DNA of 64,000 nucleotides from Paenibacillus glycanilyticus (GTDB lineage Bacteria; Bacillota; Bacilli; Paenibacillales; Paenibacillaceae), in the NCBI RefSeq assembly GCF_030161375.1, contig NZ_BSSQ01000007.1, positions 1 to 64,000 of the forward strand, read 5' to 3'. Below the pieces are notes generated by a model. That model was not told the DNA's origin, made no database searches, and saw only the letters and a program-made list of their open reading frames with translations. Both the position numbers and the translations under genes were made by a program. Of the stretch, positions 7,290 through 16,022 are shown piece by piece (position 1 is the stretch's first letter; every line of letters starts with the position of its first letter).

Positions 7290-7994
7290 ATGGGAATCTT
7301 TAAAAGAATGAAGGATATGACGAAGGCATCGGTGAATGAGGTATTGGATAAAATGGAAGATCCGGTAGTCATGCTGAATCAATACCTGCGTGACATGGAA
7401 TCCGAAATTCATCAAGCAGAAGTAACGGTAGCGAAACAAATGGCGAATGAGCGCCGTCTGAAACAACGTCTGGAAGAAGCGGTTCGCAGCATTTCCGACC
7501 GTGAGTCCAAAGCAGAAGCAGCGCTTCGCGCCGGCCAAGAAGAGCTTGCACGCAAGCTGCTGGAAGAGAAGCTTTATTTCGACCAGAAGGTTAACGAATA
7601 CAGCGACCTGCATGCACAAGCGAAAACGCAAGCGGAAGAGCTTATGCAACAGCTGCATGGCATGAAAGAAGAGTTCTATCAGCTCCGCAATAAACGCAAT
7701 GAGCTTGCGTCCCGCGCACAAATTGCGAAAGCTCAAAAGCAAATGGCTGTAATCTCTTCGAACCATACGATTGACAGCGGCAGCGCTTCAAGAGGATTCT
7801 ACCGGATGGAAGAAAAAATCATGCAGCTTGAAGCGGAAGCGGATGTGCTTCGCACTCCATATGCGGCATACAGCGGTACGGGTACTGGCGGCACAGCCGG
7901 CGCTTTTAACGCCATCGACATGGAGAAGAAGCTGAAGGTTGACGAGCAGCTTGAAGCCTTGAAAAATAAGTTGAACAAGTCTGAAGAAGAATAA
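7290..7994 (+). CDS. pspA: PspA/IM30 family membrane-stress protein, second copy
   Basis: Second PspA homologue of the operon, 234 residues, starting [20 protein letters not shown] with [18 protein letters not shown], the classical PspA N-terminal amphipathic helix and helix 2. The coiled coil continues to about residue 180, followed by a Gly/Ala/Thr-rich break ([11 protein letters not shown]) and a final charged helix. The ribosome site GGGAGA lies ahead of ATG, 2 bp after the PspC gene stop. It probably forms membrane-protecting oligomers, either with or in place of the first PspA, under control of the kinase/regulator pair downstream. Confidence 0.94.
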   Translation: MGIFKRMKDMTKASVNEVLDKMEDPVVMLNQYLRDMESEIHQAEVTVAKQMANERRLKQRLEEAVRSISDRESKAEAALRAGQEELARKLLEEKLYFDQKVNEYSDLHAQAKTQAEELMQQLHGMKEEFYQLRNKRNELASRAQIAKAQKQMAVISSNHTIDSGSASRGFYRMEEKIMQLEAEADVLRTPYAAYSGTGTGGTAGAFNAIDMEKKLKVDEQLEALKNKLNKSEEE

Positions 7995-8015
7995 TCAATG
8001 AAAGTATGCTAGTTA

Positions 8016-8056
8016 GGAAGAGCGGACCGGGAAACAACCAACCGGTCTGCTCTTCC
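8016..8056 (+). promoter_or_regulatory. Intercistronic GC-rich hairpin without T-tract
   Basis: 15-bp stem (one G-T pair; arms 8016-8030 and 8042-8056) with an 11-nt loop between pspA and the kinase gene. No run of T follows, so it is more likely an RNA-processing or 3'-end stabilising structure that lets the psp genes be expressed above the kinase/regulator genes than a strong terminator. Confidence 0.55.
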
Positions 8057-8087
8057 CTGCGTACGTATGAAAGGAATGGAACGATCG

Positions 8088-9101
8088 ATGGCTGAGGGGC
8101 AAGGCAATGAGCGTCATCCTGCGGTTAGGCCAAATAAAGAAGCAAGACGTAAACATGTGACCGAGACCGTATTGTGGCTCATCATAATCGTGAGCCTTGT
8201 CATCATCGTGTTACAAGCTATCGGGTACGTTCAGCTATACACCTTTAAAGGGAAATGGGCTATCCTTGGGCTTACCGTAATCGGGGCAGCAATAGCTGTA
8301 GCAGCTGTCGTAGGATTTCTGCAGAACTCCAAGCTTAAGCAGGCGGTTGAGCGATTAACCGAACAGCAGCGAAGACGCAGCTATAGGGTGACGTTGAATT
8401 CGGAAGAGGACACGAGCGGCACTCCCGTATCCGAGCAGGAGCAAAGCGATGCCATCTGGACGGAGAAGGTCAAGTTCTCGGCTGTAATTGAGGAAAGGCA
8501 ACGGCTTGCAAGAGAGTTGCATGATGCGGTCAGCCAGCAGCTGTTTGCGATTTCCATGACGGCTACGGCAGTGAGCCGTACCATTGAACGAGACTGGGAA
8601 CGGGCGAGAAGGCAGGTGCAGCTCATTGAAGAGATGGCGTCGGTTGCCCAATCGGAGATGCGTGCGTTGCTCTTGCATTTAAGGCCGGTGCATCTTGACG
8701 GCAAGAATCTCGCAGCTGCTCTAACCACGCTAGTGGACGAGCTTAAGCAGAAAGTTCCGATGAGCATTGATCTGGATGTTGATGACTCGATTACGATGAA
8801 GCCGGAGGCGGAGGACCACTTGTTCCGGATCGCGCAGGAAGCGTTATCGAATACGCTTCGCCATGCAAAAGCAGAAAGCATGGAAATTAAACTGCATCGG
8901 AAAGGCCCTGAAGTACGTATGTTATTAAAAGATACCGGCATCGGGTTTGATCTTGAAGCAAAAAAACAGACCTCATATGGATTGCTAACGATGGAAGAAC
9001 GTGTAAATGAGCTTGGCGGCTATTTACATATGGTTTCAAAGCCGGGCGAAGGAACGAGTATTGATATCCGGGTTCCGGTCGACGGCGGAATAGAGAATTA
9101 G
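8088..9101 (+). CDS. LiaS-like sensor histidine kinase (HisKA_3 / HATPase_c)
   Basis: Membrane sensor kinase of the NarL-type class. Counting from this start, two transmembrane helices (about 28-48 and 57-78) leave a very short extracytoplasmic loop, the intramembrane-sensing layout of LiaS. The HisKA_3 box ERQRLARELHDAVSQQLF carries the phospho-His at codon 8520-8522. The ATPase domain shows FRIAQEALSNTLRHA (N box), DTGIGFD and SYGLLTMEERV. ATG 8067 and 8076 are also in frame; the ATG at 8088 has AAGGAATGG 8 nt upstream and is preferred. Its partner regulator gene follows after 11 bp, and linkage to pspA/pspC suggests cell-envelope stress sensing. Confidence 0.9.
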   Translation: MAEGQGNERHPAVRPNKEARRKHVTETVLWLIIIVSLVIIVLQAIGYVQLYTFKGKWAILGLTVIGAAIAVAAVVGFLQNSKLKQAVERLTEQQRRRSYRVTLNSEEDTSGTPVSEQEQSDAIWTEKVKFSAVIEERQRLARELHDAVSQQLFAISMTATAVSRTIERDWERARRQVQLIEEMASVAQSEMRALLLHLRPVHLDGKNLAAALTTLVDELKQKVPMSIDLDVDDSITMKPEAEDHLFRIAQEALSNTLRHAKAESMEIKLHRKGPEVRMLLKDTGIGFDLEAKKQTSYGLLTMEERVNELGGYLHMVSKPGEGTSIDIRVPVDGGIEN

Positions 9102-9112
9102 GACATGTACAT

Positions 9113-9802
9113 GTGAAGGAAGCGGTGAATAAGGTGGAACCGATCGAACAACTGAATGAGCGAATTAAAGTTTTGCTAGTCGATGATCATGAGATGGTAC
9201 GTATCGGACTTGCTGCCGTGCTGGACACGGAGGAAGGCATCGAGGTCGTTGGGGAAGCAAGCAACGGCTATGACGGAATTCGGCTGGCTCAGGCCTATAA
9301 GCCTGACATCGTACTTATGGATCTTGTCATGGATGGCATGGACGGAGTGGAAACGACCCAAAAACTTCTGGAGTTGTATCCGGAATGCAAAGTCATCGTG
9401 CTGACTAGTTTTATCGATGACAGCAAGCTGTATCCGGTTATTGAAGCGGGAGCGTTCAGCTATCTGCTCAAGACCGCAAGAGCGACGGAAATTGCCGACG
9501 CCATACGCGCTGCGGCACGAGGACAATCGGTGCTGGAGTCACAAGTTGCAGCCAAGATGATGAACCGGCTTCGCAAGCCGAAACAGCCGGTGCAGGCTGC
9601 CCTTCATGATGATTTGACGGAACGGGAAATGGACGTTCTGAAGCGGGTTGCGCAAGGCATGTCCAATCAGGAAATCGCAGACCAGCTGTTTATCGGCGTC
9701 AAAACCGTAAAATTTCATATTACGAACATCTTTAACAAGCTTGGCGTGGAAGACCGTACCCAAGCGGCGATCTATGCGCATAAGCAAGGTATTGCGGAAT
9801 AG
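9113..9802 (+). CDS. LiaR-like NarL/FixJ family response regulator
   Basis: Receiver domain at residues about 18-135 with acidic pair DD24-25, phospho-acceptor Asp70 in PDIVLMDLVMDG, and the Thr/Lys positions (VLTS, YLLKT). C-terminal LuxR-type HTH at about 165-225 (LTEREMDVLKRVAQGMSNQEIADQL...VKTVKFHI). Start codon is uncertain: GTG at 9113, 9125 or 9134 are all in frame, and 9113 has AGGA about 9 nt upstream. It ends the operon before a terminator. Likely autoregulates the whole six-gene unit, perhaps through the palindrome at 5669. Confidence 0.92.
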   Translation: MKEAVNKVEPIEQLNERIKVLLVDDHEMVRIGLAAVLDTEEGIEVVGEASNGYDGIRLAQAYKPDIVLMDLVMDGMDGVETTQKLLELYPECKVIVLTSFIDDSKLYPVIEAGAFSYLLKTARATEIADAIRAAARGQSVLESQVAAKMMNRLRKPKQPVQAALHDDLTEREMDVLKRVAQGMSNQEIADQLFIGVKTVKFHITNIFNKLGVEDRTQAAIYAHKQGIAE

Positions 9803-9827
9803 ATGATCGAGGATGTTATCGCGGGCA

Positions 9828-9868
9828 AGAGGCTCACCTGAAGTTATCTTCTAGGAGAGCCTCTTTTT
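9828..9868 (+). terminator. Terminator of the Psp/Lia-like operon
   Basis: Arms AGAGGCTCACCT and AGGAGAGCCTCT enclose an apical loop and are followed by TTTTT. Confidence 0.85.
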
Positions 9869-9910
9869 CCTGTATAAAGGGAAGGAGCGGCTGTTTTTAA
9901 CTCGAATAAG

Positions 9911-10519
9911 TTAAAGACGGCGGTTAAGAAGCATGCCGCTTGTCGGGAACGGCCAGTAAGCCGTCATGGTGTCGTAATAACAGCTGTAAGGCTGAAGAAG
10001 AGGTATGTCTTGGCGCAGCAAGTCCAGAGCTTTCACCGATAAAGGTTCCTCAAGTGCCTTGTGCAGACAGGTCAACCAGCCTGTTGGGCCGATAAGTTGT
10101 TGAACGGATGGGTTGGTCTGGCCGAGGGCTGGATGATGCATGGCTTGGTCAATGGCTGAATGAAGCTGCGGCTTCAAAACGGCTTCATGATTCCGAAAGA
10201 AATGAAGAAGCTCGTTAACCGTGGAAAGTACTTGATCGGTCTCCTCCTTCATGACGTCGGTAGAGGGATCGTGCTTGATTCGCCGGGCAGAGGCACGGAT
10301 TTGTTGCTGGGCTTGTCTCGTATACTGTAGCCATCGCGCTGCTGTCTCAGCAGCATGACGGTATGGAGCTCCCCAGTCAAAGCTGTTATAAAGGCTAGGT
10401 TCAGGAGGCAGTCTGGAAGGTTCCTCTTCACGGAACGGGGGGCGGCCGTATGGACGGACCGGGGAGATACCATATAATTTTTCTGCTCGGCTTGTTAAGG
10501 ATACCGGTGTCATTCTCAT
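9911..10519 (-). CDS. Uncharacterised 202-residue protein
   Basis: No family recognised. Predicted soluble, no signal peptide. The first 50 residues are Pro/Arg-rich and probably disordered (PVRPYGRPPFREEEPSRLPP), followed by a helical segment (RHAAETAARWLQYTRQAQQQIRASARRI) and a region containing VNELLHFFRNHEAVLKPQLHSAIDQA. The ribosome site AAAGGAGG is 8 nt before ATG, so the gene is very likely real. It is transcribed opposite to the stress operon and is followed, on its own strand, by no clear terminator. The next gene upstream on the same strand is 82 bp away and may share the promoter. Confidence 0.75.
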   Translation of the reverse strand: MRMTPVSLTSRAEKLYGISPVRPYGRPPFREEEPSRLPPEPSLYNSFDWGAPYRHAAETAARWLQYTRQAQQQIRASARRIKHDPSTDVMKEETDQVLSTVNELLHFFRNHEAVLKPQLHSAIDQAMHHPALGQTNPSVQQLIGPTGWLTCLHKALEEPLSVKALDLLRQDIPLLQPYSCYYDTMTAYWPFPTSGMLLNRRL

Positions 10520-10601
10520 CAGGGCTGCCTCCTTTTCATTTCATCATTAGTTAAGTTCAGCTTATAACGCTATTGGAGCAAAAGCTGGCGAATGATGTCT
10601 G

Positions 10602-10997
10602 TTAGTATAAAAGAAATAATAAAGCGACTTGATCAAATTCAAGCGTTTCGGCTTCGCGCTTCGGATACGAATAATGTGGACGCGGTTCATAATAGGAAGG
10701 GTCAAACGGAAAGGATTGCGTCTGAACGGGATACGCTGATTTACTTGAGTTGGCTTGCGATTTAGACTTGGAAGCAGCGTTTTTCTTGTTTTTTTTCGAA
10801 GGCGATTTCACTTGTTGTTGCGGGGGTTCCGGTTCTGTCGCAGTGGCAGCATTGGGATCCCCGTCCAACTCCAGCTTCCCGCCCGCGCATTTGCTCAGCA
10901 AGCCGATATGCCTCGAACCATCCTTCATCACGATATAAACGGGCATTCCGCGATAATGCGATACGACTTCTTCCTGCAGAGGATATATTTGATCCAC
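10602..10997 (-). CDS. Uncharacterised protein with possible LSm-like N-terminal domain
   Basis: 131 residues starting at GTG with TAAGGAGGAG about 7 nt upstream. Residues 13-47 (SHYRGMPVYIVMKDGSRHIG then LLSKCAGGKLELDG) show the strand pattern and the G-x-V-x-V...DG...G-x-L spacing of a small Sm/LSm beta-barrel. A Lys/Ser/Asn-rich low-complexity tract follows (KSPSKKNKKNAASKSKSQAN), then a Pro/Tyr-rich tail with YEPRPHYSYPKRE. The LSm reading is weak and based on pattern only. An RNA- or membrane-associated small protein is one possibility; a spore-coat-type protein with a Tyr-rich tail is another. Confidence 0.7.
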   Translation of the reverse strand: MDQIYPLQEEVVSHYRGMPVYIVMKDGSRHIGLLSKCAGGKLELDGDPNAATATEPEPPQQQVKSPSKKNKKNAASKSKSQANSSKSAYPVQTQSFPFDPSYYEPRPHYSYPKREAETLEFDQVALLFLLY

Positions 10998-11114
10998 GTT
11001 GGCTCCTCCTTATGTTTGTATCTATAGGCTTTGCAACCAGTGTATTCACCTACAGGCGAATGGGTATGGTTAAACACCTAGCGGTAATAAACGTGTTAAG
11101 AGGAGTGAAGATTT

Positions 11115-11861
11115 ATGGCAACAAACCGATTCATGAGAAGAACAGAGGAAGAGACTTCGCTTAAGCGATCCAGGCTTGCTATTATTTTGGCGGGGGCAGT
11201 ACTTGTTACCGGCATCATCTGGGCGATCGCAAATAAGGATCAAATAGGGTCCGAGCATCGTTCAAGCGTTCTTGCGCACGATATCGCTTTGGTCTGGCAA
11301 TGGACGGACAAGCTTTACAGCAAGGGAGAAGCAAGCAGGGAATGGACAATTAGATGGGATGTAACCGGTGAGGCGGCTTCATTGGAAGAGGTTGAACAAC
11401 AACTTCATACGGATGAAAAAGGCTTGGAGCAGGGTACACTGTCCATATTCCCGTTAACGGCGGACAACCAGGTGATGATCGTATACGTGACTAAGCAGCA
11501 GGTGGACGAGAAACAGCTATTGGCTTTTATCAACAGGGCTGAGACTTTATTTAAGCAATCGGGAACGACCTATTCCGCCGGGATGACGGTTCGGGGGGAA
11601 ACGGAATATAATAACGCAGCGGCACGTCTCGCTCAAGCAGCTAGCGGCAAACGGGTCGACCGGTACAAGGATGAGAGCGGAACGACCAGTGAAGCCTATT
11701 ACACGGAGAAGTTGTTCTCATCGGTAGAGGCGGGGGCGGGCAAAAAGGCTAATCTGCAAATTGCGGTGCATCGCGAAACGGAGTCGGGAGCTTTGTCGCT
11801 GATCGTCGGAATTCCTTTAATTACGGGGGATTACACCGTTCCCGAAACAGAAAATGATTAG
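11115..11861 (+). CDS. Membrane-anchored protein of unknown function, possibly YwmB-like
   Basis: 248 residues with one N-terminal transmembrane anchor (about residues 21-40, SRLAIILAGAVLVTGIIWAIA) after a basic, charged cytosolic head, and the remainder predicted extracytoplasmic. The body contains WTIRWDVTGEAASLEEVEQQL and LSIFPLTADNQVMIVYVTKQ, reminiscent in length and layout of the YwmB family, but I cannot confirm it. The ribosome site AAGAGGAG lies about 11 nt before ATG. Divergent from the LSm-like gene; the 117-bp gap must hold both promoters. Confidence 0.75.
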   Translation: MATNRFMRRTEEETSLKRSRLAIILAGAVLVTGIIWAIANKDQIGSEHRSSVLAHDIALVWQWTDKLYSKGEASREWTIRWDVTGEAASLEEVEQQLHTDEKGLEQGTLSIFPLTADNQVMIVYVTKQQVDEKQLLAFINRAETLFKQSGTTYSAGMTVRGETEYNNAAARLAQAASGKRVDRYKDESGTTSEAYYTEKLFSSVEAGAGKKANLQIAVHRETESGALSLIVGIPLITGDYTVPETEND

Positions 11862-11987
11862 TAGAAATATGAAAGCCAATTAGTTTTTTTTATGATCGGA
11901 TGAATAGCAGTTTAAGGATTAATATGCTAAACTACATAAATAAAAATAAAAAAAAATATATGGAAAGAATGAGGGAACTGAACTGTT

Positions 11988-13529
11988 ATGAACGTTGAAT
12001 TAAATGCGCAAGGCGCTATTTATTATATTTTCGGAGCGACGGGCGATTTGGCGAAGCGCAAGTTGTTTCCTGCCTTGTTCAGCTTATATAAAGAAGGAAA
12101 GTTATCTGAGAATTTCGCCGTTGTAGGTCTTGCGCGCAGAGAGCGCACAAACGAGCAGTTCCGTGCCGACCTGTATGAGTCGATCGTGGAATTCTGCCGT
12201 TACAAAGCGGACGATGTAGAGCTCTGGAACCGTTTCGCGGAGCACTTCGAATATATGCCGCTTGATATTAACAATGTGGAAGCATTCCGCGGTCTGGCTA
12301 CTTTGTCCGATCAACTGGATGCGAAATTCAATATTCCGGGCAACCGTCTGTTCTACCTGGCGCTTGCGCCGTCCCTGTTCGGGCCAGTATCGTTCAGCCT
12401 GCGCGATGGCGGACTGCTGGAATCCAAAGGCTGGCACCGCGTAGTTATCGAGAAGCCGTTTGGTTACGATCTGGAATCGGCACAAAAGCTGAATGACCAA
12501 ATTACGCAAGTCTTCAAAGAAGAAGAAGTCTACCGTATTGACCACTACCTCGGCAAAGAGATGGTGCAAAATATTCAAGTTATCCGTTTCGCGAACGCAT
12601 TTTTTGAGCCGCTGTGGAACAATAACCATATCGCAAACGTGCAAATCACGCTATCGGAAACGGTTGGCGTAGAGGAACGCGGCGGTTATTACGACAAGTC
12701 CGGCGCGCTTCGCGACATGGGCCAAAACCATATGCTTCAAATGCTTACGATGATCGCAATGGAGCCGCCTAGCCGTCTGCATGGCGAAGATATCCGCGAC
12801 GAGAAGGTTAAAGTGCTTCGCTCCCTTCGTCCGTATGCATCAAGCGACGAAGTACGCAGCCAAGTTGTACGCGGTCAATACGCGGCAGGTTCCCTGAAAG
12901 GTAAAGAGCTTCCAGGCTACCGTGAAGAAGATTCGGTTGGCGAGAACTCCACAACGGAAACGTATTTCGCGGCTAAGCTGGCGGTTGATAACTTCCGTTG
13001 GGCTGGCGTACCGTTCTACATCCGTACAGGCAAACGCCTCCCGGTTAAAACAACCGAAGTGGTAATCGAGTTCAAATCGATGCCGCAGAACGTATTGTTC
13101 GCGCAGCGCCATGACCTGCAGCCTAACCTGCTTGTTATCCGCGTTAACCCGATGGAAGGCATCTATATCAAAGTAAATGCCAAGACGCCGGGCGAGGACA
13201 ATTCGGTACAACCGGTTAATATGGAATTCTGCCAAAGCTGCCAAATCGGCATCAACACGCCTGAAGCTTATGAGCGCTTGATCCATGATGCTGTTCGCGG
13301 TGACTCCACTTACTTCACGCGTTGGGACGAAGTTGCTCAAGCATGGGAGTTTGTTGATCGCATTGCAGCCGCATGGCGCGAAAGCTCGACTGATCTGCAA
13401 CATTACCCTGCAGGCTCGTGGGGCCCGGAAAAAGCAGAGCAGCTGCTTGCGCAAGACGGCTTCAAATGGTGGCCGGTTAACGGCCAAGAAGAAGACAATG
13501 TGATCTGGGTTTCAAATAGCGGCAAATAA
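11988..13529 (+). CDS. zwf: Glucose-6-phosphate 1-dehydrogenase
   Basis: Catalyses NADP-dependent oxidation of glucose 6-phosphate to 6-phosphogluconolactone, the entry step of the oxidative pentose phosphate pathway, in the cytosol. 513 residues, full length. The nucleotide-binding motif FGATGDLAKRKL is at residues 15-26 and the signature RIDHYLGKE at 183-191 with the catalytic His; EKPFGYDLESA near 155 is also typical. The upstream region is AT-rich (11880-11985) with AGGGAA before ATG. It is followed after 40 bp by a cyclase-family hydrolase gene and likely co-transcribed with it. Confidence 0.98.
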   Translation: MNVELNAQGAIYYIFGATGDLAKRKLFPALFSLYKEGKLSENFAVVGLARRERTNEQFRADLYESIVEFCRYKADDVELWNRFAEHFEYMPLDINNVEAFRGLATLSDQLDAKFNIPGNRLFYLALAPSLFGPVSFSLRDGGLLESKGWHRVVIEKPFGYDLESAQKLNDQITQVFKEEEVYRIDHYLGKEMVQNIQVIRFANAFFEPLWNNNHIANVQITLSETVGVEERGGYYDKSGALRDMGQNHMLQMLTMIAMEPPSRLHGEDIRDEKVKVLRSLRPYASSDEVRSQVVRGQYAAGSLKGKELPGYREEDSVGENSTTETYFAAKLAVDNFRWAGVPFYIRTGKRLPVKTTEVVIEFKSMPQNVLFAQRHDLQPNLLVIRVNPMEGIYIKVNAKTPGEDNSVQPVNMEFCQSCQIGINTPEAYERLIHDAVRGDSTYFTRWDEVAQAWEFVDRIAAAWRESSTDLQHYPAGSWGPEKAEQLLAQDGFKWWPVNGQEEDNVIWVSNSGK

Positions 13530-13568
13530 TTTATTCATAGCACACCGCTGACGGAGGGATATACCTTT

Positions 13569-14192
13569 ATGTTTAAGGTTTACGATATTTCGATGACCAT
13601 CGAAGAAGGCATGCAAGTATGGGGCAACCATGAAAGCAAGCAACCCGACATCAACTCCCAGCCTACCTCTCCAGACGGCGTTAACGAATCGCGCATCGAT
13701 ATGGATGTCCATTGCGGCACCCATGTCGATGCGCCTCTGCATATGCTGGAGGATGGCGCTACAATTGAAACGATTGGTCTGGAGGAGCTCGTAGGCAATG
13801 CCCGGGTTCTGGATTTCACGGACGTGAATGACAGCATTACAAGAGAAGACCTGGAGAAACATGGCCTGCAAAAAGGCGAGTTCATCCTTGTGAAGACGAA
13901 AAACTCCTATACGGATACGTTTGAATCCGATTTTGTGTTTTTACGCGATGACGGCGCCCGTTACCTCGTTGAGGTTGGGGTACGCGGCATAGGTACGGAC
14001 GGTCTTGGCATTGAAAGATCCCAAGCCGAGTATCCTACGCACCGCACGCTGTTCCGCAACAATGTCATTATTGTCGAAGGGCTTCGCCTGAAGGAAGTGC
14101 CGCCAGGCTCTTATTTCATGGTGATCGCACCTTTGAAATTGACCGGTATTGAAGCTGCGCCAGCACGCGCGCTCTTAATCGGGAATGGATAA
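13569..14192 (+). CDS. Cyclase-family metal-dependent hydrolase (kynurenine formamidase-like)
   Basis: Cytosolic hydrolase of the Cyclase superfamily (arylformamidase type). 207 residues, normal length. The metal-binding signature HCGTHVDAPLHM lies near residues 55-66, and further conserved pieces are VGVRGIGTDGLGIE and the C-terminal PLKLTGIEAAPARAL. No kynurenine-pathway genes are nearby, so the physiological substrate is unknown; other family members hydrolyse cyclic amides or ring esters. The ribosome site GGAGGG lies upstream of ATG. It sits between zwf and prfC, 44 bp before the latter. Confidence 0.88.
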   Translation: MFKVYDISMTIEEGMQVWGNHESKQPDINSQPTSPDGVNESRIDMDVHCGTHVDAPLHMLEDGATIETIGLEELVGNARVLDFTDVNDSITREDLEKHGLQKGEFILVKTKNSYTDTFESDFVFLRDDGARYLVEVGVRGIGTDGLGIERSQAEYPTHRTLFRNNVIIVEGLRLKEVPPGSYFMVIAPLKLTGIEAAPARALLIGNG

Positions 14193-14236
14193 ATGAGCGT
14201 TGCTACGCGACGCCATGAAGGGAAGGCAAGGCAAGC

Positions 14237-15826
14237 ATGAGCCAAACGTTAAGCAATGAAATAGAACAGGAAGTAGATAAACGCCGCACGTTCGCGATTA
14301 TTTCTCACCCTGACGCCGGTAAAACCACGTTAACGGAGAAGCTCCTCTTATTCGGGGGAGCTATTCGTCTTGCAGGATCGGTAAAAGCCCGCAAAGCTAG
14401 CCGCCACGCGACATCCGACTGGATGGAAATCGAGAAGCAGCGCGGTATCTCGGTTACGTCCAGCGTAATGCAATTCGATTACTTGGGACATCGCGTAAAC
14501 ATTCTGGATACGCCGGGTCACCAAGACTTCTCCGAAGATACGTACCGCACCTTGACGGCGGCGGACAGCGCGGTCATGCTGATTGACGTTGCGAAAGGCG
14601 TCGAGGCGCAAACGATCAAGCTGTTCCAAGTCTGCCGCAAACGCGGCATTCCAATCTTCACGTTCATCAACAAGCTGGACCGTGAAGGCCAAAGCCCATT
14701 TGAACTGATGGAAGAGCTGGAGCGGGTACTTGGCATCCGTTCGGTGCCAATGAACTGGCCAATCGGCATGGGACGCGAGTTGTGCGGCGTATACGACCGG
14801 ATGAAAAATCAAGTTGAGTTGTTCCAAGGCAACGACCACAGTACGATCGAGGTACGCGAAGTAGAGGACTATAACGATCCGATCATTCGCGAGATGGCTG
14901 GGGACTACCTGCATGATCAACTCGTGCAGGATCTGGAGCTGCTGGACGTCGCGGGGGATCCGTTTGATTATGAGAAGGTTCAGGCAGGCGAACTGACGCC
15001 AATCTTCTTCGGAAGCGCCGTGAACAACTTCGGCGTACAGACCTTCCTCGAGAACTTCTTGGAGCTAGCTCCAAAGCCGGCTCCGCGGATGAGCACAAGC
15101 GGTTCCGTTGACCCAACAAACGAGAAATTCTCGGGTTATGTCTTCAAGATTCAAGCGAACATGAACCCGGCACACCGCGACCGTATCGCTTTCCTTCGGA
15201 TTTGCTCAGGGCGTTTCGAACGCGGCATGAGCGTTAAACATGTCCGTGCGGGCAAGGACATTAAGTTGTCCCAGCCGCAGCAGTTCCTGGCGCAGGACCG
15301 CGATATTGTCGAGACGGCTTATCCGGGCGATATTATCGGCTTGTTCGACCCGGGCATTTTCCGAATTGGGGATTCCTTATCGCAAGGCTCCGAGGTCGTA
15401 TTCGACGAGCTTCCTACGTTCTCTCCGGAAATCTTCGCTAAGGTAACCGTGAAGAACGCTTTGAAGCATAAGCAATATCAGAAGGGGATAGACCAGTTGA
15501 CGGAGGAAGGCACCATTCAGGTGTTCTACACGGCGAGCGGTTTTGCCGACGAAACGATTCTTGGCGTAGTCGGACACCTCCAATTCGAGGTATTCGAGTA
15601 CCGGATGAAGGGCGAATACGGCGTTGACATTCAGCTGCACCGCATGCCGTTCCAATTCGCGCGCTGGATCGTAGACGACAAGATCGATCCTTCGAAATTC
15701 CGGATCAACTCCACGCTTGTGAAGGATAAAAAGGGCAACTACGTTGTTCTGTTCGAGAACGAATATGCGATGCGCACGGCGATGGATAAAAATCCTACGA
15801 TGAAATTCTTGGAGACAGCTCCATAA
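14237..15826 (+). CDS. prfC: Peptide chain release factor 3 (RF3 GTPase)
   Basis: Translational GTPase that recycles RF1/RF2 from ribosomes after termination. G1 motif SHPDAGKT at residues 23-30, G3 DTPGHQDF at 91-98, G4 NKLD at 145-148, with the RF3-specific RKASRHATSDWMEIEKQRGI effector region between G1 and G3. 529 residues is standard for RF3. RF3 is not universal among Firmicutes, but is common in Paenibacillus. Ends before a strong terminator. Confidence 0.97.
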   Translation: MSQTLSNEIEQEVDKRRTFAIISHPDAGKTTLTEKLLLFGGAIRLAGSVKARKASRHATSDWMEIEKQRGISVTSSVMQFDYLGHRVNILDTPGHQDFSEDTYRTLTAADSAVMLIDVAKGVEAQTIKLFQVCRKRGIPIFTFINKLDREGQSPFELMEELERVLGIRSVPMNWPIGMGRELCGVYDRMKNQVELFQGNDHSTIEVREVEDYNDPIIREMAGDYLHDQLVQDLELLDVAGDPFDYEKVQAGELTPIFFGSAVNNFGVQTFLENFLELAPKPAPRMSTSGSVDPTNEKFSGYVFKIQANMNPAHRDRIAFLRICSGRFERGMSVKHVRAGKDIKLSQPQQFLAQDRDIVETAYPGDIIGLFDPGIFRIGDSLSQGSEVVFDELPTFSPEIFAKVTVKNALKHKQYQKGIDQLTEEGTIQVFYTASGFADETILGVVGHLQFEVFEYRMKGEYGVDIQLHRMPFQFARWIVDDKIDPSKFRINSTLVKDKKGNYVVLFENEYAMRTAMDKNPTMKFLETAP

Positions 15827-15846
15827 ACGGCATTTACTATTACTAT

Positions 15847-15883
15847 AAATCCCCCTGATCCATTGAGATCAGGGGGATTTTTG
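15847..15883 (+). terminator. Terminator after prfC
   Basis: 14-bp perfect stem AAATCCCCCTGATC / GATCAGGGGGATTT, 6-nt loop, followed by TT. Confidence 0.9.
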
Positions 15884-15924
15884 CGTGCTGTCCTAAAAAA
15901 GGAAAATTTAAGCCTCTTATCCCG

Positions 15925-15971
15925 TTGACGAAAGCAGCGCTTTCATGACATAATGTACGCGTGTACATTAT
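15925..15971 (+). promoter_or_regulatory. Promoter with two operator-like palindromes, LacI-family operon
   Basis: TTGACG (15925-15930), 18-bp spacer and CATAAT (15949-15954). A perfect inverted repeat with 9-bp arms (ATAATGTAC / GTACATTAT, centre GCGT; 15950-15971) covers the -10 and start site. A second one (GAAAGC / GCTTTC, 3-bp centre; 15930-15944) fills the spacer. Binding of the LacI-family protein encoded immediately downstream to one or both would give autorepression; this is inferred from position. Confidence 0.6.
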
Positions 15972-16022
15972 AGTGATGACAGTCATTATCGCAATAGATT
16001 TTAGTACAGGAGGCTGCCGGCC

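Noticed and set aside
8355-8941. Long antisense frames opposite the LiaS-like kinase
   Set aside because: Kinase motifs (H-box, N-box, G-box) fix the coding strand; the antisense frames are compositional by-products.
15930-15946. cre site at the LacI promoter
   Set aside because: The left half resembles TGAAAGCG on the minus strand, but the right half is displaced by three bases, leaving too few matches to the CcpA consensus.
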